27,831 nt of DNA, from positions 1-27,831 of the IMG/VR virus record IMGVR_UViG_3300030060_004998. One strand, 5' to 3'. Origin of the DNA: a virus. Under the pieces are notes generated by a model. It was not told the DNA's origin. It did no database searches and saw nothing but the letters and a program-made list of their open reading frames with translations. Below, piece after piece: positions 15,360 to 21,687 of this stretch (positions within the stretch are counted from its first letter, which is position 1; every line of letters starts with the position of its first letter). A program made the translations under genes and the position numbers.

Positions 15360-16483
15360 TATTTGAAACTTGGCCCCCTTAACCACGATACTATTGTTCT
15401 TCTTGTTCCTGATATAACAGGCTCAACACAATGTAATAAAAAAGAAGGAAAAACTAAAACATCACCAAGTTCTTGTGGAGGATAAATTTTATCTTTACCA
15501 GCTTTGATATATAAACGACCACCCTCATAATCATCATTTAAGAAAAGAATGATAGTTAACTTTCTTTCTGCTTCTGTGTTAAAAATAGTGTCAATGTGCT
15601 CTGAAAAATGTCCAGCAGGGCCATACTGTAAATATTCAGATTGATCGCTGTGATTTATATTGTATTTCCAAACTTTATAGTTTGCCGCTAAACCTATTCC
15701 TGCTAATGTGGCACCTATCCCTTGATCTGGTGGTAATAGTATTTTTTTACTGTCTCTTATTTCTTTATCTAAAACCATGCCAACTAACAAAGCATCTTGT
15801 AAGTGTTCTTTGTTATCATTTAAAGAATTAATTATAGCCTCACAACTTTTTTTTGATAATGCATTTTTTTTAGTTTGCGAAATATAATTAAATCTGTAAT
15901 TCTCTGGATCATCATGATGAGCTAATTTTTCTCTTTTATCATACTTCCATTCAGCATTAGGCCCCTCAGCATCAACATAATGAATAAAAACTTGTGCTTG
16001 CCACTTACCTTCAACATATTTTTCTCGCCAATGATATATTTCACATCCTTTGTAAACAACTGCATCTCCAACATTCATGTTAATTTGTTTTGCATCTTCT
16101 TTGTTTTTTTGATGTCCTACATAAATAGGCCATTGATCTCCTTCAAAACCTAAATTTATTGTGGCACTTATTTCACAAGCAGGTCTATCTTTATGAATTT
16201 TTAACTCATCTCCTGGTGCGTACCACCTTGCATAGGCATATGTAGGGTGTAATTTTTTGCCTGTTACTTTCTCTATACTAGGTGTGAGTTGTTCTAAGAG
16301 ACTGTCAAATAAGACACAATGACCGATAGAATGAGATAGGGGGCATTGAGTATCTTTTGTAGTTAGACCTTGATCGACTAATTTTTTAAATTCAGTAACA
16401 AAATCTCCGCAATTTTCTTTGTCTATAAAATTACTTAAATAAACATATTTATTCTCTTCAAAAAAAGATTGTTTCTCTTTCAT
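15359..16483 (-). CDS. Two-domain 2OG-Fe(II) oxygenase, 374 aa
   Basis: Two different dioxygenase domains are fused. Domain 1 (about 1-175) has YAPGDELKIHKDRPACEIS with His97/Asp99 and GDAVVYKGCEIYHWRE with His151; the usual Arg/Lys ten residues after the distal His is not there. Domain 2 (about 195-374) resembles prolyl 4-hydroxylases: YGPAGHFSEHIDTIF with His296/Asp298, FLNDDYEGGRLYI, LGDVLVFPSFLLHCVEPV with His351, and GTRRTIVSWLRGP with Arg361 at the classic +10 position. It is the first gene of the modification cassette. ATG 16483 has no Shine-Dalgarno sequence. Domain 2 is the best candidate for a protein hydroxylase; the target is unknown. Confidence 0.9.
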   Translation of the reverse strand: MKEKQSFFEENKYVYLSNFIDKENCGDFVTEFKKLVDQGLTTKDTQCPLSHSIGHCVLFDSLLEQLTPSIEKVTGKKLHPTYAYARWYAPGDELKIHKDRPACEISATINLGFEGDQWPIYVGHQKNKEDAKQINMNVGDAVVYKGCEIYHWREKYVEGKWQAQVFIHYVDAEGPNAEWKYDKREKLAHHDDPENYRFNYISQTKKNALSKKSCEAIINSLNDNKEHLQDALLVGMVLDKEIRDSKKILLPPDQGIGATLAGIGLAANYKVWKYNINHSDQSEYLQYGPAGHFSEHIDTIFNTEAERKLTIILFLNDDYEGGRLYIKAGKDKIYPPQELGDVLVFPSFLLHCVEPVISGTRRTIVSWLRGPSFK

Positions 16484-16494
16484 TTCTTAGAGAA

Positions 16495-16522
16495 AATTTA
16501 TCCTAATATATTGTAATTGCAA
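16495..16522 (-). promoter_or_regulatory. Weak candidate promoter before oxygenase cassette
   Basis: In the 47-base gap, TTGCAA (16517-16522) and TAAATT (16495-16500) are 16 bases apart on the - strand, ending 12 bases before ATG 16483. Both hexamers match consensus at 4 of 6 places, so this is a weak call. Confidence 0.2.
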
Positions 16523-16530
16523 GAGGTGTG

Positions 16531-16776
16531 CTATGACTCGTCTTTTGTAACGTTGACTATTTCTTTAAAAGTTTTGTCTACGGTGTCATAATAATGACCA
16601 CCTGTGGTGATTGTGTTGTCACAATCTACCCAAAATAGAGGAGGTGCAACATCAAACTCATTCTCTTCTATTTGAGCCACCCTAGCAGAATTAGGAATGG
16701 TTTCCATTATTGATTCATCACCGTCAAAACCAGTTCGTCTTCTTATTGTTGTTGCTGTTTCTATTAATGCTTTCAT
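16531..16776 (-). CDS. Hypothetical protein after fibre gene, 81 aa
   Basis: This small protein carries the block EFDVAPPLFWVDCDNT, followed by GGHYYDTVDKTFKEIV. I remember the VAPPLFWVDC pattern from many marine phage proteins encoded directly after tail-fibre genes; the function is unknown (chaperone or fibre-tip partner are guesses). It overlaps the fibre gene as TAATG at 16776 and is separated by 47 bases from the oxygenase cassette. There is no signal or membrane segment. Confidence 0.78.
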   Translation of the reverse strand: MKALIETATTIRRRTGFDGDESIMETIPNSARVAQIEENEFDVAPPLFWVDCDNTITTGGHYYDTVDKTFKEIVNVTKDES

Positions 16777-18107
16777 TATCCTAAATACTCCTCAACTATA
16801 ACTATTCCAGCCGCTCCAGAGTTACCATTAAACATTCCGCCACCACCAAAGGCTTGACCATCGTTAGGTTGATTATCTGCTCCTCTTTTTCCACCAGCGC
16901 CAAAACCAAAAGCTGCATCTCCGCCACTTCCTAAAATACCACTTGGTCCTCCGTCTAGGCCTGTGTTTCCTCTGACATTTACGTTTCCGCCAGATCCAAT
17001 GCCGCCGTTTCCACCTTGCCCGGCAGTTCCTCCACCGCCTCTTGTGGCTCCACTTCCACCTGAAGCAGAACAGAAAGTTCCAAAGCTAGATGTTCCACCG
17101 GCTGCGCCTGTGCCACCAGGTGCAGTGCCACCTGTGCCTACAGTCACTGAAACAGGATTACTTACATCTGATGAAGTGAGACGTTCAATAACTCCTCCGC
17201 CGCCGCCGCCGCCTGCGCCTTGTTCGGGAGCTGGAGTTGATCCCCCTCCACCGCCGCCTATTGCAGTAACTTTAAGAGAACTCATGTCTGAGTCTTTAGT
17301 AAAAGTACCAGGATTTGTAAAAACTGTAAGTTTGTATCCACCGCCACCTGCTGCTGCCGCAAATTCTAATCCGCTTGCACCAGAGTTGACTGTTAAAACT
17401 TGTCCTGCAGTTCCAATAGATGTAAGTCCTGTTCCACCTTTTGAAGTTGGAACTGTTGGTAATCTTGCATCACCTATTGTGCCTGAGGCTATGTTACTTG
17501 CATTTAAAGCTGTTAGAGCAGATCCATCTGCTGCGGGAAGTGTTGCAGGAAATCTTGCATCTGGAACTGTGCCTGATCCAAGATTAGAAGCATTTAATGA
17601 TGTTAAATTAGCACCAGAAGCTGCAGGTAAAGTTGCAGGAAATCTACCGTCAGGTAAAGTACCAGACCCTAAGGCTCCTGCATCTGTGGATGAAATTATT
17701 TCTACATTAAAGTTTGATGAACCATCACAAAATACTGTTGTCTTTGCACCTTGTGCAATAGCAATACCATTAGCTGTATGGCCTGTTGCTGCGATAGTTA
17801 AAGTTTGAGAACCAGAAGTATTATTAAAAAAGTTATATTCGCTTTCAACGGCAGGTATAAATACCACGATATCGCCTGTTAAAGCACCTGTTAATTCAAT
17901 TGTTTTGTTTGAAGACTCTGCAGTATCTGATGCATTAGCAGTAGTAAGTGTAATATTAGATGATCCCGCAACAGATTTTGATAAATATCCCGCTGCAAAA
18001 GCATCTAAAACCTCTAAGTTGTTATTTGTATTAGTACCCCATGTATTGGCGTTGGCGCCAGTAGCCATGAGTTCTAATTTGAGTCTATCTGAATATGTAC
18101 TGCTCAT
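16776..18107 (-). CDS. Tail fibre protein with 30-aa repeats and Gly-rich tip, 443 aa
   Basis: This is a probable receptor-binding fibre. The N-terminus (SSTYSDRLKLELMATGANAN, then TWGTNTNNNLEVLDAF) is a widespread phage fibre attachment motif. Residues 146-235 hold three repeats with exact 30-residue spacing (GSGTLPDGRFPATLPA / GSGTVPDARFPATLPA / ASGTIGDARLPTVP). From residue 284 to 435 the protein is extremely Gly-rich (GGGGGGSTPAPEQGAGGGGG and similar), ending GAAGIVIVEEYLG, resembling polyglycine-helix adhesin tips of T4-like phages. A strong GGAGG site precedes ATG 18107, and promoter-like hexamers lie upstream. It is directly upstream of the hydroxylase/glycosyltransferase cassette. Confidence 0.9.
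   Translation of the reverse strand: MSSTYSDRLKLELMATGANANTWGTNTNNNLEVLDAFAAGYLSKSVAGSSNITLTTANASDTAESSNKTIELTGALTGDIVVFIPAVESEYNFFNNTSGSQTLTIAATGHTANGIAIAQGAKTTVFCDGSSNFNVEIISSTDAGALGSGTLPDGRFPATLPAASGANLTSLNASNLGSGTVPDARFPATLPAADGSALTALNASNIASGTIGDARLPTVPTSKGGTGLTSIGTAGQVLTVNSGASGLEFAAAAGGGGYKLTVFTNPGTFTKDSDMSSLKVTAIGGGGGGSTPAPEQGAGGGGGGGVIERLTSSDVSNPVSVTVGTGGTAPGGTGAAGGTSSFGTFCSASGGSGATRGGGGTAGQGGNGGIGSGGNVNVRGNTGLDGGPSGILGSGGDAAFGFGAGGKRGADNQPNDGQAFGGGGMFNGNSGAAGIVIVEEYLG
17403..17672 (-). repeat. Three 90-base coding repeats in the fibre
   Basis: Three in-frame units of 90 bases encode the LGSGT...LNASN repeat; the first two are close to each other and the third diverges after PTVP. They are protein repeats, not a CRISPR array. 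Confidence 0.85.
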
Positions 18108-18122
18108 TTTTTACCTCCGTAA

Positions 18123-18150
18123 AATATATCTTTTTTTAATATCCTAGCAA
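18123..18150 (-). promoter_or_regulatory. Candidate promoter before Gly-rich fibre gene
   Basis: In the 51-base gap, TTGCTA (18145-18150) is followed after 16 bases by TATATT (18123-18128) on the - strand, leaving a short leader with a GGAGG site before ATG 18107. The hexamers are the same as at 13384-13412. Confidence 0.4.
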
Positions 18151-18158
18151 CACTTTTT

Positions 18159-19145
18159 TTATGCTGCGTTCACCTCTGTCCAAGTATTACTTGCTCCTGT
18201 TACCACATTCGCCCAAGGAGTTTCAAATGTATCTCCTAAGACAGTTGCCATACTTAATCCTGTAAGATCAACGATAGCACCACCCGTTGCTGTTTCCGTG
18301 CCCTCAGCAAATGTTAAGGCCACTGTTGAAACACTAACTATTACACCTGTGCCAACCTCTACAGTTTCCGTGCCCAACGCAAAAGTGCTAGACAAACTAC
18401 CTAGTGTTACTAAGGCGTCTGCTTCAGCAACAACTGTGCCTAAAGCAGATGTCATTGTAACTGCAGTTGGGTCTACTTGAGTAAAGATGTCAATGGTAAC
18501 TGAACCAATACTAAAATCAAGTTGATCTGAAGGAGCTATAACTCCTACATTACCTTCACCAGTAATACCTGATGCGCCTGATAAAGCGGCTCCTATCGTT
18601 AAACTACCGAGTGTTTGTACTGCTGTTCCTGTTTGTGATGTTGTGCCTAAAGCACTTGTCATGCCTAGACCTGTGGCAGATACGATTATACCTGTACCTA
18701 CTGATTGTGTTGTCGTGCCAAGAGACGTTGACATCGCAACGCCTGTAACACTAACTTCTTGTGTTATGTTTTCATTCCATGCAAAAGATCCCCAGGTATT
18801 TCTACCCCAACCTGCATCGACTGTCCCTGAAGCAGATTCATCTCCCGCAGCGAATGTCATGGACAAGCTGCCAAGGACTACTCCTGCGCCTTCACCTACT
18901 GTTACACCTGATAATTGTGTTTCGAATGAAACACCTGTTAAGGGAAAAACAGATTCTTGCGAGGCAACTGCCGTGCCTAACGCTGAGGTAACTTGTAATG
19001 AGTCTAGAGTTACTAAACTATCTGCAACTACAGATTCAGTGCCTAATGCAAATGAAGATGAGACACCTGAAAGGGTAACTGTTATAGAGCTTTGTTGGCC
19101 CCAAAATCCTTGTCCCCACGTGCCCTCATTCCAAGCATCTGCCAT
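18159..19145 (-). CDS. Repeat-rich fibre/adhesin-like protein, 328 aa
   Basis: This is almost entirely a short beta-repeat with the pattern SLxxTxALGTxxV (SSFALGTESV, TSALGTAVAS, STSLGTTTQS, TSALGTTSQT, TSALGTVVAE, STFALGTETV and others), roughly ten units of irregular 20-30 residues. Two Trp-rich inserts (WNEGTWGQGFWGQQ at the N-terminus, GWGRNTWGSFAWNEN near residue 112) resemble each other. The composition is Ser/Thr/Val/Ala/Gly with almost no Lys or Cys. There is no signal peptide. It lies next to the Gly-rich fibre and is likely a second tail fibre or surface protein. A strong GGAGG site precedes ATG 19145, directly downstream of a large palindrome. Confidence 0.83.
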   Translation of the reverse strand: MADAWNEGTWGQGFWGQQSSITVTLSGVSSSFALGTESVVADSLVTLDSLQVTSALGTAVASQESVFPLTGVSFETQLSGVTVGEGAGVVLGSLSMTFAAGDESASGTVDAGWGRNTWGSFAWNENITQEVSVTGVAMSTSLGTTTQSVGTGIIVSATGLGMTSALGTTSQTGTAVQTLGSLTIGAALSGASGITGEGNVGVIAPSDQLDFSIGSVTIDIFTQVDPTAVTMTSALGTVVAEADALVTLGSLSSTFALGTETVEVGTGVIVSVSTVALTFAEGTETATGGAIVDLTGLSMATVLGDTFETPWANVVTGASNTWTEVNAA

Positions 19146-19157
19146 GGTAATGACCTC

Positions 19158-19182
19158 CTATATTAAGATAATCTTAATATAG
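19158..19182 (-). promoter_or_regulatory. 25-base palindrome touching the fibre ribosome site
   Basis: CTATATTAAGAT (19158-19169) and its exact complement (19171-19182) flank a single base. In the - strand RNA this folds into an 11-bp hairpin with a 3-base loop. It contains the stop codon of the 147-aa gene, and its last bases are the first bases of the AGGAGG site (19154-19159). No T tract follows, so RNA processing or translation control is more likely than termination. Confidence 0.5.
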
Positions 19183-19606
19183 CACTTGAAGCATCGTTAG
19201 TTGGGAATGCGATTGTGAATGTACCGTTTGTTGATGTCTTTACACTACCAAAATCTAAAACTGCAATAGCTGCATTCGTATTTGATGATGATCTATTGTA
19301 GATCAAAGCTGCTTGAGCAGAAATCGTTGCTGAAGTAAAACTTACGTTTGCAAAGTCAACAAATGCTGTTGATGCTGTTGCGCTTGTTTTGGTTAAGCCA
19401 ATGGTTGCACTCGTTAAAGTTGCACCGCCACTAGCGTATGTTCCTGAGTTTCCAACTTCGTTAGCTGTTGAAAACGCTGTAGTGTTTCCGTTTAAAGTTG
19501 CAGAGTCGGTGAAGAGAGCAAGATTAATTGTATCGTTATCAATATCGTGATCCCCTGCCAATAACTCCTGTTTAAAGGAAGCACAGACTGCTTGGTTTAT
19601 TGCCAT
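19163..19606 (-). CDS. Small structural protein, 147 aa
   Basis: This is a Thr/Ser/Ala-rich beta protein starting MAINQAVCASFKQELLAGDH, then DTINLALFTDSATLNG and GGATLTSATIGL. I recall very similar proteins, with this N-terminus, as a common unnamed structural protein in marine phages. There is no signal peptide. An AGGAGG site precedes ATG 19606. It sits between an adaptor-like gene and a fibre gene, so a tail or connector-surface role is likely. The 3' end lies within a 25-base palindrome. Confidence 0.82.
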   Translation of the reverse strand: MAINQAVCASFKQELLAGDHDIDNDTINLALFTDSATLNGNTTAFSTANEVGNSGTYASGGATLTSATIGLTKTSATASTAFVDFANVSFTSATISAQAALIYNRSSSNTNAAIAVLDFGSVKTSTNGTFTIAFPTNDASSAILRLS

Positions 19607-19608
19607 TT

Positions 19609-20304
19609 TTAACTACCTCCTGGGTCTACTGATCTTAGGGGGAGTCGTAATACACCATCACTGTACTCATCCCTACGTTTACGTCCCATCTGCTCTTGTG
19701 CAAAAAGCTGAAGAGCTTGTTGGAACTTCTGTGTGTATAATTGCATATCTTTGTCATTTTTCAAGTATGAAAATGCTTCAGACAGCGTTCCATACAACAA
19801 TACCTCCGAGGCATTGTTGGATAAAAATGTTGTAGTGGTTGTAGATCCAGAACCGTTTCCTAATCTTTGTGGGGTTTCGTTGTACCACATTTCTACTGTG
19901 TAAGCTGCGTTTGGAGTAGGAGCCACCACTAATTGTGTTGCATCCCAGTTAGCCCAATACTTTGGCTTTCCTGTAAAGTTAATATCAGTAGTTGATCTTT
20001 CTGGAATATACTCATCTATAAAAGTTGTATCTCTTTGTTGTAACCAAGTTCTAGTTCCGTCAGTTTCAACTAATTGTAATCCTCTAGCAAACTTAAATCC
20101 GCCCTCAGGACCACTGACATCTAAAAAAGCGTTATTGGCTTCAAAGGTTGTTGTTGCATATCTTCTTTGGTCATCACTATCAACCTCTCTTGAAACTTTA
20201 TTTTCTGTATTTGTAATAAAAACATTTATAACTGTGTTTGTTAAAACATCAGATGTAACCTCTGTATAGTTTCTTACATTATCTAATAATTCAGAATAAT
20301 TCAT
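19609..20304 (-). CDS. Head-tail adaptor-like protein, 231 aa
   Basis: MNYSELLDNVRNYTEVTSDV, followed by a helical segment and the beta-rich middle (PKYWANWDATQLVVAPTPNA, YTVEMWYNETPQRLG), then helices (SEAFSYLKNDKDMQLYTQKF), resembles adaptor/tail-tubular proteins that bridge portal and nozzle (SU10-type adaptor; T7 gp11 analogue). The C-terminus is charged (GRKRRDEYSDGVLRLPLR). It overlaps the zinc-ribbon gene by 4 bases (ATGA). The assignment is from pattern memory and gene order; a second adaptor-like protein lies two genes upstream. Confidence 0.75.
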   Translation of the reverse strand: MNYSELLDNVRNYTEVTSDVLTNTVINVFITNTENKVSREVDSDDQRRYATTTFEANNAFLDVSGPEGGFKFARGLQLVETDGTRTWLQQRDTTFIDEYIPERSTTDINFTGKPKYWANWDATQLVVAPTPNAAYTVEMWYNETPQRLGNGSGSTTTTTFLSNNASEVLLYGTLSEAFSYLKNDKDMQLYTQKFQQALQLFAQEQMGRKRRDEYSDGVLRLPLRSVDPGGS

Positions 20305-20630
20305 GATATCACCACTGTCACATTACCAAGTGCTGAGGACATTATCAAGTCATCTCTAATAGGTGAGGGCTGCATCCCAACACTATCAAAGGGTGTGCTG
20401 TTTGGAAAACCTACGTCAACAATTAAAGGCTCTGTTCTATCCGGTCTAGGATTTTGTAAAGCTTCTGGATCTGGTTTTGAATAGGGCGGATCTAGTTGAG
20501 GATGTTTTGGTTCGTAACACTCTGGACAAACGAGAAGTCCATTCCACTCTTTTTGTAAATCTAAATAATCATATTGATAACCACAACGATCACAAATCGC
20601 TTGTGATTTTTTTCCAACTGCAAAAGTCAT
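20301..20630 (-). CDS. Zinc-ribbon protein, 109 aa
   Basis: The N-terminal third has a four-cysteine zinc-binding pattern: CDRC (Cys13, Cys16) and CPEC (Cys35, Cys38), around YLDLQKEWNGLLV, followed by YEPKHPQLDPPYSKPDP. The C-terminal half is Pro-rich and probably extended. I recognise this layout as a frequent marine phage protein encoded among adaptor genes, without known function. A GAGGAAG site precedes ATG 20630. Its place between two adaptor-like genes suggests a structural or assembly role at the connector. Confidence 0.85.
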   Translation of the reverse strand: MTFAVGKKSQAICDRCGYQYDYLDLQKEWNGLLVCPECYEPKHPQLDPPYSKPDPEALQNPRPDRTEPLIVDVGFPNSTPFDSVGMQPSPIRDDLIMSSALGNVTVVIS

Positions 20631-20632
20631 AT

Positions 20633-21301
20633 TTAACTTCCTCTAAAAAAATTTTGTGGCACTAAATGAACAGATGTTCTCTGCCCGTCTTCTGTTAAAG
20701 CTCTTTGTAGTTCATCCTCGTAGTATAGTTTCATTTCTTGAACTCTACCTGCATTATGTTTTTGTGCTAAATAAAATGAAAGTCCAGAAACCATACAAGG
20801 TAAAAATCTGTATGGTGCGTCAGGTGTGTTTGTGTAAGCACCTGCATCCTCAATCCTAGCAACATAAAAATAATTAATTTGTGTATCAGTTACATTAGGA
20901 GTTAAATATAAATTTATTTCAACGTTAGATAAATTTCTTCTAACATAATATTGACTTGGTGTGCCTGTAGAACTTTTATTTGGTATGGCTTGATACTCTG
21001 ATCTAGAAATTTTAGTCATGGTCGTATCGGTGCTACCATTTCTAAAAACTGCTTCTAGCACGTCACTAGTGTCAGCAGGAGCAGTATAGGTTGTACTATT
21101 GGCTACCAGGTTTTGTGTGTGATTAACAACTTTCCAAAGATGGATGCCTCTGTTGCCCCATTCGGATAATAATAAATTTAAACTTCTTCTGGCTGATTTT
21201 AAATCATAACCAGTTCTAACTTGTTTACCGATTCTCTCAAAAGATTCTTCGATAACCTCGTCAATATTTAAATTAAAATCTGTTGTGCCTGAAGTAGCCA
21301 T
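20633..21301 (-). CDS. Head-tail adaptor-like protein, 222 aa
   Basis: The N-terminus FNLNIDEVIEESFERIGKQV, then RTGYDLKSARRSLNLLLSEW and GNRGIHLW, is a motif series I associate with P22 gp4-like/tail-tubular-A type adaptors in marine podoviruses. A beta middle (APADTSDVLEAVFRNG, PSQYYVRRNLSNVEINLYL) and C-terminal helices (FLPCMVSGLSFYLAQKHN) complete the family layout. It is expected at the portal-tail interface. No clear ribosome site is seen before ATG 21301; it follows the Lys-rich repeat protein after a short gap. Confidence 0.8.
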   Translation of the reverse strand: MATSGTTDFNLNIDEVIEESFERIGKQVRTGYDLKSARRSLNLLLSEWGNRGIHLWKVVNHTQNLVANSTTYTAPADTSDVLEAVFRNGSTDTTMTKISRSEYQAIPNKSSTGTPSQYYVRRNLSNVEINLYLTPNVTDTQINYFYVARIEDAGAYTNTPDAPYRFLPCMVSGLSFYLAQKHNAGRVQEMKLYYEDELQRALTEDGQRTSVHLVPQNFFRGS

Positions 21302-21307
21302 AGTAGA

Positions 21308-21682
21308 TTATTTCTTTTTCATCATTCCGCCGCCACGTTTTTTCATTATACCGCCGCCACGTTTTTTCATGACTTGTTTCTTTTTAGCCATTCCGCCATC
21401 CATCATTCCCATGGCCATAGCTTTTCTTGGTGAAACTGCACCGCCCATCATCATCTTCTTGGCTGCCATTCCACCACCACGCTTCTTCATGACTTGTTTT
21501 TTCTTAGCCATGCCTCCGCCTCTTTTTTTGATTACTTGTTTCTTCTTCATCATCATTCCACCGCCCTTCTTTTTGGTTGCTTTTTCCTCTTCCTTCTCTT
21601 TAAATATGCCCGAGCCTTTTATTTTTTTGCCCCTTGCTGCCTCTGGCTTAGGAAAAGTTCTTTGCAAGTTAGACTTTTTCAT
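21308..21682 (-). CDS. Lys/Gly/Met repeat protein, 124 aa
   Basis: This is a highly basic low-complexity protein. After an N-terminal KKSNLQRTFPKPEAARGKK segment it is built from repeats of MAKKKQVMKKRGGG (exact copies twice, a variant MMMKKKQVIKKRGGG before them, and short copies IMKKRGGG and MMKKK at the end), broken by a Met-rich stretch (KAMAMGMMDGG). Such charge suggests nucleic-acid binding, for example DNA condensation in the capsid, but no fold is visible. From memory, similar Lys/Met/Gly repeat proteins occur in marine phages. The start at 21682 is chosen for its GAGG site at 8 bases; an in-frame GTG at 21691 would overlap the previous stop and lacks room for a ribosome site. Confidence 0.75.
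   Translation of the reverse strand: MKKSNLQRTFPKPEAARGKKIKGSGIFKEKEEEKATKKKGGGMMMKKKQVIKKRGGGMAKKKQVMKKRGGGMAAKKMMMGGAVSPRKAMAMGMMDGGMAKKKQVMKKRGGGIMKKRGGGMMKKK
21311..21556 (-). repeat. Degenerate tandem coding repeats (Lys/Gly-rich)
   Basis: The repeats of the MAKKKQVMKKRGGG unit are visible in DNA as recurring CCGCCACGTTTTTTCAT-like blocks on the + strand (for example 21330-21350 and 21352-21372). They are of unequal length and in frame, so they probably arose by slippage or recombination. Confidence 0.75.
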
Positions 21683-21687
21683 TTTGG

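Noticed and set aside
16963-17808. Long + strand open frame (281 codons, Pro-rich)
   Set aside because: It is the antisense reading of the Gly-rich fibre: Gly codons GGN give Pro codons CCN, which removes stops. No ribosome site, low-complexity product.
18643-19182. 179-codon + strand frame opposite the ALGT-repeat fibre
   Set aside because: It arises from the repetitive fibre codons on the other strand; no initiation signal.
21311-21556. CRISPR-like direct repeats
   Set aside because: The repeats are in-frame coding units of unequal length without spacers, and no cas genes are near.
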